Assembly: GCA_964622235.1 (NCBI GenBank)
Contig: CAZUNB010000018.1
Location: forward strand, 1 to 19,118
From: CAZUNB01 sp964622235
GTDB lineage: Bacteria > Patescibacteriota > Saccharimonadia > Saccharimonadales > JAGPDM01
DNA: 19,118 nt
Direction: 5' to 3'
In this document: positions 13,736 through 19,118 of the stretch, piece after piece
Numbering within the stretch: position 1 is the first letter of the stretch
Layout of the letters: each line of letters begins with the position of its first letter
The notes under the pieces: generated by a model
Seen by the model: the letters and a program-made list of their open reading frames with translations, nothing else
What the model was told of the DNA's origin: nothing
Database searches by the model: none
Position numbers and translations under genes: made by a program

Positions 13736-15499
13736 CTATAGTGTACGCGCTCGTTCTTCTCTTGTAAAAACATTCAGCCTATCATCAACTTCGAGCATAA
13801 TTTTGTTCTTTGTCGCGAGGCTCAACCCACACATTTGGCCTTCAACAACTTCTTTGACTTCGTTTTGTTCACGTTGAACTTTTTCAATCTCAACTTCTCC
13901 AAGAACTGTTTTGCCGCGTTCGATACGAGCGAAAGTGTTAGGCATAACCTTACCTTTAGTGACTTCCCCTCCACAAATAATGGCATTTTTCGTTGTACGA
14001 AATACACCTTTTACTTGCAAGCGTCCTATATCCGTTTCAATTGTCTCCGGTGGTAACATTTTAGTTAAAATAGCCTTGAGATCATCAAGTAGTTCGTAAA
14101 TAACTGTGTAAATTTTTATCGTTACCTTGTTGCGAGCAGCAAGTTTCTTTACTTCAACTGGCACCTTAATGTTAAAGCCATAAATAAGTGCATTGCTTGA
14201 TGCTGCCCGATTAACATCACTCTCTGTTAAGTCGCCAACGCCAGTTTCGATAATCTGGGCTTCCACTTCGTCATTACCAATCTCACGAATCGCTTGCGCT
14301 AGCGAGCCAAGTGAACCTTGGACATCCGCCTTAATAATAATTGGAAGCTCGCTCATATCTTTGGCAGCGAGCATTGAATCAAACCTGTTTTCAGCCGTGA
14401 GTGATTTTGATTTCGAGGTAACGGCGACCAATTGCTCTTGTCTATTGGTCCGGGCAATCTTACGAGCTTCTTTTTCAGAAGCAACTACCTGAAAAACATC
14501 ACCGAATCGCGGCAGATCTTTAAAGCCGATTATAGAAGCAGGCGTTGATGCTGTGGCAATTTTTAACTCTATGCCATTAGTGCTCTCGATTTTACGAACC
14601 TTGGCGTTAGCTGCTCCAGCAACTATGATATTGCCTACCTCAAGCTTGCCGTGTTCAACCAGCACAGTCGCTACGGGGCCTTTACCATGAATCATTCGAG
14701 CTTCGATAACAATGCCTTCTGCTGGACCTTCAGTGTCGCCACGAAGCTCCTGAATATCAGTCTGCAGGAAGACTAGATCAAGCAGTTCGTTAATGTTCTT
14801 CTCTGTCTTAGCTGAAACCTCAACTAGCACAGTGTCACCACCGTATTCTTCTGGTACTATCCCATTGTCCGTTAGCTCTTTTTTAACACGATTAAGATCG
14901 ATATCTGGCTTATCGGTTTTATTGATAGCAACTATCATCGGCACACCAGCGCGCTTGGCAAAATTAATTGCTTCGATAGTTTGTGGTTTCACACCATCAT
15001 CCGCGGCCACGACAAGCAAGGCAACGTCAGTCAACTGTGCTCCGTGTTGCCTCAGCGCTGCGAAAGCTTCGTGGCCTGGTGTATCTAAAAATGTTATTAA
15101 GCGATCTTTATGCTTAATCTGGTAAGCAGAAATATGCTGGGTAATTCCGCCAGCTTCCGCATCAGCAGTGTCGGTATTACGGATTGCATCAAGCAAACTG
15201 GTTTTACCATGGTCTACGTGACCCATGACGGCCACAATCGGAGGGCGAACATCAGCGCTTTCGCTCTGTGCACGTTCAGCACGAACTTCTTTTTGACTCT
15301 TCTTTGGAGTTACCTCAACATCAAACTCACTAGCGATAATCTCGGCAGTATCATAATCAATCACTTCATTAAGCGTGGCCATAATACCATTCTCGATTAA
15401 CTTAGTAATAACCTCACCTGCTTGTCGGTTAATTTTAGCTGCAAAATCAGAAACAGTTACCGCCTCACCGAGCTCGATTGTTTTATTTTCTTCACTCAT
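13736..15499 (-). CDS. infB: Translation initiation factor IF-2
   Basis: A GTPase that brings fMet-tRNA to the small subunit and promotes subunit joining. It has 587 residues, a short form lacking the long charged N-terminal region; one IF2-N type domain remains at about 12-60 (TVSDFAAKINRQAGEVITKLIENG). GTPase motifs: G1 GHVDHGKT (93-100), G3 DTPGH (139-143), G4 NKTD (193-196), and G5 SAK near 229. The beta-barrel, IF2 domain 3 and the C-terminal domain follow; DVQGSLGSLAQAI is the domain-3 landmark. The ATG has only a weak purine stretch upstream, so translation may depend on coupling. It lies 45 nt after rpsA on the same strand. Confidence 0.97.
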   Translation of the reverse strand: MSEENKTIELGEAVTVSDFAAKINRQAGEVITKLIENGIMATLNEVIDYDTAEIIASEFDVEVTPKKSQKEVRAERAQSESADVRPPIVAVMGHVDHGKTSLLDAIRNTDTADAEAGGITQHISAYQIKHKDRLITFLDTPGHEAFAALRQHGAQLTDVALLVVAADDGVKPQTIEAINFAKRAGVPMIVAINKTDKPDIDLNRVKKELTDNGIVPEEYGGDTVLVEVSAKTEKNINELLDLVFLQTDIQELRGDTEGPAEGIVIEARMIHGKGPVATVLVEHGKLEVGNIIVAGAANAKVRKIESTNGIELKIATASTPASIIGFKDLPRFGDVFQVVASEKEARKIARTNRQEQLVAVTSKSKSLTAENRFDSMLAAKDMSELPIIIKADVQGSLGSLAQAIREIGNDEVEAQIIETGVGDLTESDVNRAASSNALIYGFNIKVPVEVKKLAARNKVTIKIYTVIYELLDDLKAILTKMLPPETIETDIGRLQVKGVFRTTKNAIICGGEVTKGKVMPNTFARIERGKTVLGEVEIEKVQREQNEVKEVVEGQMCGLSLATKNKIMLEVDDRLNVFTREERARTL

Positions 15500-15544
15500 A
15501 GGTGTGCTTCTTTCTATTTATTATGCAATGCTTACTAAATTTAT

Positions 15545-16615
15545 TTATTGGTTAACCTGTTTAAAGCTAAGAGAAATTTTGCGAGCCTCAGTGTCAATAC
15601 TTATAATCTTGAATTTCTTGGTCTCGTGAAGCTTGAAGATTTCTTCTGGATCTGCACCGTCGCTCTCACCAAGCTCCGACACGTGGACCAAAGCTTCGAC
15701 TGCAGGACTAATCTGCACGAAGGCACCAAATGGGGTGATGCGTGTGACTGTACCATCGACAATGTCGCCAGCTTTGTACTTATCAACTTCTTCAACCCAT
15801 GGGTCGTTTTGCAGTTGTTTCAGACTTAGGCTAAGGCGGTCTTTATCAATCGCAATAACCTTAGCTTCAACGGCATCACCAATTTTAACGTAATCACTTG
15901 GGTTGTTGACACGATCCCATGAAATCTCTGAGATGTGGATCAATCCTTCGATACCATTGACGTTAATGAAGGCGCCGAAGTCGACGATACCTGTGACGGT
16001 TCCCTTCACCACATTACCAACTTCAAGCTTCTTCAGCTCTTCTTGCATATCTTCGCGAACAGCCGCCTTCTCACTGAAAATAAGTTTGTTCTCCTTACGG
16101 TCAACGTCAAGCACACGTACACGTAACTTCAGTTTTAGCAAACTGTTTAGTCGCTGTAGAATCTCATCTTTATCTGCACCGCTAACTCGTGGATAGTGCT
16201 CAGATGAAAGCTGACTAACCGGCAAGAATCCTCTAATCCCTTCAAGTTCGATCAATAAACCACCACGATTTGCGTCATAAGCTTTGACGTCGATAATTTC
16301 TCCAGAATCTCGAAGAGCGACCAATTCGTCCCATCCGCGCGCTTTAGCTGCCTTTCGTAAGCTGAGAAGGCTATAACCACCTTCAATCTCAGGATCAAGA
16401 ACACTAGCATTCACTTCTTGACCGATTTCTAAGTCTTGATTGCTAAAGCCAATTTCGCGTCGAATAACCCGACCAATACCTCTAGCGCCGAGATCAACCC
16501 AGACCTCGTGCTTCTTGACGGCCATTACTGAGCCTTCAACTACTTCGCCAATCTGTAAAGCAGCGAAGCTTTCTTCTTCTAATAAATCTTGCATTGTTAC
16601 ATCTTTAGATGACAT
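15545..16615 (-). CDS. rpsA: 30S ribosomal protein S1-like protein, four S1 domains
   Basis: An RNA-binding protein of 356 residues with four S1 (OB-fold) repeats at about 21-89, 105-184, 198-268 and 282-353. The third (GTVTGIVDFGAFINVNGIEGLIHISEI) and fourth (GTVTRITPFGAFVQI) are closest to consensus. Proteobacterial S1 has six repeats; four are typical of Gram-positive-type S1 homologues. It helps structured mRNAs bind the 30S subunit. The ATG has AAGGAG close upstream. The leader contains a hairpin with an extra GAGGAG in its loop, which could serve autogenous control. It is the first gene of rpsA-infB-DUF5663-like. Confidence 0.93.
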   Translation of the reverse strand: MSSKDVTMQDLLEEESFAALQIGEVVEGSVMAVKKHEVWVDLGARGIGRVIRREIGFSNQDLEIGQEVNASVLDPEIEGGYSLLSLRKAAKARGWDELVALRDSGEIIDVKAYDANRGGLLIELEGIRGFLPVSQLSSEHYPRVSGADKDEILQRLNSLLKLKLRVRVLDVDRKENKLIFSEKAAVREDMQEELKKLEVGNVVKGTVTGIVDFGAFINVNGIEGLIHISEISWDRVNNPSDYVKIGDAVEAKVIAIDKDRLSLSLKQLQNDPWVEEVDKYKAGDIVDGTVTRITPFGAFVQISPAVEALVHVSELGESDGADPEEIFKLHETKKFKIISIDTEARKISLSFKQVNQ

Positions 16616-16637
16616 GCGTCTCCTTCTAATAGTGACC

Positions 16638-16660
16638 GAAAGTAACTCCTCTAAACTTTC
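16638..16660 (-). promoter_or_regulatory. Hairpin with decoy Shine-Dalgarno in the rpsA leader
   Basis: On the minus strand GAAAGT (16655-16660) pairs with ACTTTC (16638-16643) around an 11-nt loop containing GAGGAG. The real Shine-Dalgarno AAGGAG is 12-17 nt downstream of the stem. A minimal open reading frame (ATG AAA GTT TAG) overlaps the left arm. Confidence 0.4.
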
Positions 16661-16700
16661 ATCCAGATGGTAGCCTTTATAAGGTGGCCAAAATTCTTCT

Positions 16701-16730
16701 CAGTGTAACAAATTTCACTGGGGTACACAA
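16701..16730 (-). promoter_or_regulatory. rpsA promoter with overlapping dyad
   Basis: On the minus strand: -35 TTGTGT (16725-16730), 17 bp, -10 TACACT (16702-16707). A 20-bp dyad with CAGTG/CACTG arms and inner AA/TT matches (16701-16720) covers the -10 and spacer, so it may be an operator. The promoter match is moderate. Confidence 0.45.
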
Positions 16731-16732
16731 GA

Positions 16733-16756
16733 GAGGATTTGAGGATTTGAGGATTT
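16733..16756. repeat. Three perfect tandem copies of GAGGATTT
   Basis: The octamer is repeated three times without change at 16733, 16741 and 16749 (AAATCCTC on the minus strand). The array ends 2 bp upstream of the rpsA -35 box. It could be a set of binding sites or simply a slippage repeat. Confidence 0.85.
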
Positions 16757-16913
16757 TACAATTTTTCTAACAACAAGCTGGTGTATAAACTATCACGTTA
16801 GACGTAGCGTATTAAAAATTCACTGTAAAGTTCCCTTTCGCATGCAGACTAAGGCGCTTAGAAAATGTCATTTACACGCACATAGCGAGAATAAGCACCA
16901 CTGTTTGGAGCAA
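16757..16913. other. Intergenic stretch with no recognised gene
   Basis: The remainder of the gap between the surface-protein gene and the rpsA promoter. It contains a short hairpin (CTAAG-GCG-CTTAG, 16849-16861) without a T-tract. I see no tRNA, no convincing small gene and no clear terminator for the surface-protein gene. Confidence 0.4.
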
Positions 16914-17522
16914 TTATAAGTTTGCATGGGCTAATTTACGGCGAGACTTAGCATAAGCAAAGGCTGTGATTGCTATCATTGAGGTTCCGACTACAGCCGA
17001 TATACTTTCGGCTGGACCCGTACTCGGAATAGCACTTACAGCATTAGTCGAAGCAATTTCTTTGCTATTTGTTTGTGTGCTGTTTGAGCTATTAGCTGAT
17101 TCATTTTTAGTATTGCTCTTATCGGTTGAAGATACGCTTGATGTATCAGGCTTCGCAGCTTTAGAGCTATCAGCATTAGAATTGTCTTGGCCCGGTGATT
17201 TGCCATCACCGGCTTCATCGGTTACTTGACTCAATGGATCGTCACTTTTACCTTTACTAGCTTCGGTTGATTCTTCAGCTGGTTCATCGGCCTTAGTGTC
17301 AGCCGCATCATTTTTGTCTTTTTCATCACCTGATTTATTCTTGTCGGAATCCATTGCCATCTCTTCCGTAACTACCTGGCTGTCGCCCTTATCATTGTTC
17401 GCAAATCGTTCGCGGACGAAGCGAATAGTCAAAATTACCAATACAACAATAATAATTAAACCAATAATTGCCATCAGAAATCTTCCAAAATAACCTAAAT
17501 AACTCCGTCGTGACTGTGCCAT
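16914..17522 (-). CDS. Membrane-anchored surface protein with LPXTG-like C-terminal signal
   Basis: The chosen ATG at 17522 gives 202 residues and has GAGGAG upstream. An in-frame ATG farther upstream is rejected because the promoter lies between the two. After a basic start (MAQSRRSYLG) comes a strong membrane segment at about 13-34. The middle (about 42-160) is a low-complexity, very hydrophilic stalk rich in Asp, Lys, Ser, Asn and Glu without cysteines. The end reads IPSTGP (165-170), a hydrophobic segment (SAVVGTSMIAITAFAYA) and the basic tail KSRRK, which is the layout of a sortase signal with Ile in the first position. The protein could be held in the membrane at both ends or cut and attached elsewhere. 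No function can be named; a cell-envelope or host-contact role is a guess. Confidence 0.7.
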   Translation of the reverse strand: MAQSRRSYLGYFGRFLMAIIGLIIIVVLVILTIRFVRERFANNDKGDSQVVTEEMAMDSDKNKSGDEKDKNDAADTKADEPAEESTEASKGKSDDPLSQVTDEAGDGKSPGQDNSNADSSKAAKPDTSSVSSTDKSNTKNESANSSNSTQTNSKEIASTNAVSAIPSTGPAESISAVVGTSMIAITAFAYAKSRRKLAHANL

Positions 17523-17550
17523 ATTTTTTCTCCTCAATACTACTAACGTT

Positions 17551-17579
17551 AATATACTATATATGTGACGGAAATGCAA
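17551..17579 (-). promoter_or_regulatory. Promoter of the surface-protein gene
   Basis: On the minus strand: -35 TTGCAT (17574-17579), 17 bp, -10 TATATT (17551-17556). It predicts a start near 17544 and a leader of about 22 nt ending in GAGGAG, which fixes the ATG at 17522. Confidence 0.65.
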
Positions 17580-17604
17580 TAGTTTTTATGACTTTTTTAT
17601 CATG

Positions 17605-17610
17605 TATGAT
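17605..17610 (+). promoter_or_regulatory. Possible -10 box of the metallopeptidase gene
   Basis: TATGAT stands 23 nt before the preferred ATG at 17634. No good -35 is seen, so the call is weak. It is back-to-back with the surface-protein promoter. Confidence 0.3.
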
Positions 17611-17633
17611 GAGAACATCAAATGAGGGTAGTT

Positions 17634-18077
17634 ATGTTCAATCAAGTTGTCACGTCATTTCCAAACATTGATTTCAAGTCTTCGAGCATATTTGCATGGC
17701 GTCCGAGTTTGCTAGCGATTGAATATGACGAAGAAAAAATTGGCACTAGCCGTGGACTTCTTCTGCTCCTCCACGAAATCGGTCATCACCTATCTGGCCA
17801 TGACAAAACAGGCTCAGACCGAGAGCTACTCAAGCAAGAGGTTCAAGCATGGGCTGAGGCTAAGCTGCTCGCAGCAAAATTTGGTCTGCCATTCGATGAG
17901 GAAGTGCGTGAGGACTGTCTTGAGACCTACCGCGATTGGCTTTACCATCGCAGCTTATGTCCGACCTGTGATCACCAAGGTCTTGAGATGGAAAGATTAT
18001 ACCATTGTATAAACTGCAACGAAAAGTGGCAAACCCCGACTTCTCTTCACTGCCAAATACGTCGAATAAAAAAATAA
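17634..18077 (+). CDS. HExxH metallopeptidase-like protein with C-terminal zinc ribbon (ImmA/IrrE-like)
   Basis: I chose the ATG at 17634 because GAGGG lies about 5 nt upstream; an in-frame ATG at 17622 lacks such a site. The 147-residue protein has HEIGH at 47-51, giving two zinc-ligand histidines and the catalytic Glu48. E69 in KQEVQAWAEA is a fitting third ligand. This spacing and the EVQAWAEAKLLAAKFG helix resemble the minimal ImmA/IrrE (DUF955) peptidases. The C-terminal part carries C109-x2-C112 and C125-x2-C128, a zinc ribbon probably binding nucleic acid or a partner. ImmA/IrrE peptidases often cleave a helix-turn-helix repressor, but no such partner gene is adjacent. The stop codon lies inside the left arm of a terminator hairpin. 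Confidence 0.75.
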   Translation: MFNQVVTSFPNIDFKSSSIFAWRPSLLAIEYDEEKIGTSRGLLLLLHEIGHHLSGHDKTGSDRELLKQEVQAWAEAKLLAAKFGLPFDEEVREDCLETYRDWLYHRSLCPTCDHQGLEMERLYHCINCNEKWQTPTSLHCQIRRIKK

Positions 18078-18100
18078 CCGACAATTTCTTGTCGGTTATT
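18071..18100. terminator. Bidirectional intrinsic terminator between the metallopeptidase and KGG genes
   Basis: AATAACCGACAA (18073-18084) and TTGTCGGTTATT (18089-18100) form a perfect 12-bp stem with a TTTC loop. On the minus strand the stem runs into a T-rich tract opposite the A-run at 18067-18074, giving a good terminator for the KGG gene. On the plus strand the T-tract is short, but the hairpin ends the metallopeptidase mRNA plausibly. Confidence 0.85.
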
Positions 18101-18124
18101 TCGCAAGGGCAAAGCTATTAACTA

Positions 18125-18328
18125 CTACGCAGTTTTTTTAGCTTTACCGCGCCGGCTAATCCGACCACCAGCTGCGCCAGCTTTTCGAGCGAGCTCACGG
18201 TTTGCATAGAAACCACCAGTTCGACCCTTCTTACCGCCCTTAGCACCGATTTTCGCATAAAAATCAGAGCCATAGCGTTCTTGATTGGTTTTAGCAGCGG
18301 CTTCGCCGCCTTTTTTTGTTCCAGCCAT
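18125..18328 (-). CDS. KGG-repeat (Con-10/YciG-like) stress protein
   Basis: A 67-residue, highly basic glycine-rich protein with no cysteines. It carries the KGG-type motif copies KKGGEAAAKTNQERYGSDFYAKIGAKGGKKG, then RTGGFYANRELARKAGAAGGR and a lysine/arginine tail. The family (stress-induced KGG domain) is found in stress and sporulation proteins such as fungal con-10 and bacterial YciG; its molecular role is unknown, and such proteins are probably disordered. GGAGG stands 7 nt before the ATG. It lies downstream of a short promoter-terminator unit that may regulate it, and it follows the rRNA operon on the same strand. Confidence 0.85.
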   Translation of the reverse strand: MAGTKKGGEAAAKTNQERYGSDFYAKIGAKGGKKGRTGGFYANRELARKAGAAGGRISRRGKAKKTA

Positions 18329-18383
18329 TGTATGACCTCCACATTAAATAATAGTTACTCGCACCTTCCAAAGAATTAGAAAT

Positions 18384-18410
18384 AAAAAAAGGCCCACCAA
18401 ACGGTGGACC
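18384..18410 (-). terminator. Intrinsic terminator upstream of the KGG gene (possible attenuator)
   Basis: On the minus strand GGTCCACC (18403-18410) pairs with GGTGGGCC (18391-18398) around GTTT, with one G-U pair, followed by seven T (18384-18390). This is a textbook intrinsic terminator. It lies about 55 nt before the KGG start codon and 27 nt after the predicted start of a separate promoter, so it would end a ~54-nt RNA. Confidence 0.85.
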
Positions 18411-18437
18411 CTCCAAGATTTCAATACTATGAAACTA
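18384..18437 (-). ncRNA. Possible ~54-nt RNA or leader transcript
   Basis: Bounded by the promoter at 18444-18472 (start about 18437) and the terminator at 18384-18410. It contains a small upstream hairpin (TTTCA/TGAAA) and no start-stop frame I would call a gene. It may be a small RNA or the terminated form of the KGG leader. Expression is not shown. Confidence 0.4.
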
Positions 18438-18443
18438 CAGTTA

Positions 18444-18472
18444 ACTTTAGCAGTATGTACCGCTAATGTCAA
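18444..18472 (-). promoter_or_regulatory. Promoter between the rRNA operon and the KGG gene
   Basis: On the minus strand: perfect -35 TTGACA (18467-18472), 17 bp, -10 TAAAGT (18444-18449). It is placed after the rRNA terminator, so it starts a new transcript that meets the terminator at 18384-18410 within about 30 nt. Confidence 0.6.
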
Positions 18473-18535
18473 GTATATTAATTAAAATCATAGCCGCTAT
18501 CGAAAAATACAAATAAATATTCGAAACAATGACAA

Positions 18536-18565
18536 AACACTTAGTAGATAAATCTACTAAGTGTT
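18536..18565 (-). terminator. rRNA operon terminator
   Basis: AACACTTAGTAGAT and its exact complement form a 14-bp dyad with two central bases. On the minus strand it is followed by a short T-tract (TTTTG, partly in the stem). It lies about 36 nt after the 3' end of 5S rRNA, as expected for the end of the operon. Confidence 0.75.
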
Positions 18566-18600
18566 AAAACTTATGACAAACTAATCCGCTTTTGAACTCT

Positions 18601-18710
<110 letters not shown>

Positions 18711-18794
18711 ACAATCCAAAAACAAAATCTTATCTTACTAAACAGTGTAATTAAGTACACAAATCACTATTCACGCCATACATGTAAACATGTA

Positions 18795-19118
<324 letters not shown>

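Noticed and set aside
16842..16919. Plus-strand 25-codon His-rich open frame in the intergenic region
   Set aside because: No Shine-Dalgarno, no promoter, and it overlaps the end of the surface-protein gene; likely chance.
17523..17579. Longer N-terminus for the surface protein starting at 17579
   Set aside because: The -10 and -35 boxes lie within this extension and the GAGGAG site points to the ATG at 17522.

Overview
The window looks like core chromosome from a member of the Patescibacteria (CPR), most likely Candidatus Saccharibacteria (TM7). This is an inference from gene content: a class II (B12-dependent) ribonucleotide reductase as the dNTP enzyme, compact housekeeping proteins, a KGG-repeat stress-type protein, a small CPR-type protein of the kind I recall as DUF5663, an IPSTG-type surface anchor, and tight overlapping operons. 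UGA is used as an ordinary stop (yqeY, def, the phosphoribosyltransferase-like gene), so the UGA=Gly code of Gracilibacteria/Absconditabacteria is ruled out. There is no sign of mobile elements, CRISPR, phage or tRNA genes.

Layout. (1) Positions 1-9742 hold a long co-oriented minus-strand block. Read in transcription order it is a degenerate phosphoribosyltransferase, a small winged-helix regulator, then rpsU-yqeY-adk-map-ftsA-ftsZ-nrdR-nrdJ and the start of a thioredoxin-fold gene that leaves the window. Internal promoters stand before the regulator, rpsU, ftsZ, nrdR and nrdJ. (2) Positions 9780-13258 hold priA-def-fmt on the plus strand, divergent from the phosphoribosyltransferase-like gene across only 37 bp. 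(3) Positions 13261-16615 hold rpsA-infB and a DUF5663-like gene on the minus strand. They converge on fmt, and their terminator lies inside the fmt coding sequence. (4) Positions 16914-18077 hold a divergent pair: a membrane/sorting-signal surface protein (minus) and an HExxH metallopeptidase with a zinc ribbon (plus). (5) Positions 18125-19118 hold a KGG-repeat gene preceded by a short promoter-terminator unit, then the end of an rRNA operon on the minus strand (23S 3' end, 5S, terminator).

How the genes work together. Most of the formyl-methionine cycle is here: fmt formylates initiator tRNA, infB delivers it, def removes the formyl group and map removes the methionine. S1, S21 and 23S/5S rRNA add more of the translation machinery. 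The other theme is DNA precursor supply and division: nrdJ makes dNTPs, nrdR should repress it, ftsA/ftsZ build the division ring, and priA restarts replication forks. Candidate NrdR boxes sit at both the nrdR and nrdJ promoters.

The observations most worth following are regulatory. Three genes (priA, def, the phosphoribosyltransferase-like gene) have a -10 box 6-9 nt from the start codon and no Shine-Dalgarno, so they are predicted leaderless. A bidirectional terminator is built into the fmt reading frame. There is a possible attenuator or ~54-nt RNA before the KGG gene, a decoy Shine-Dalgarno hairpin in the rpsA leader, and three perfect 8-bp repeats abutting the rpsA promoter.
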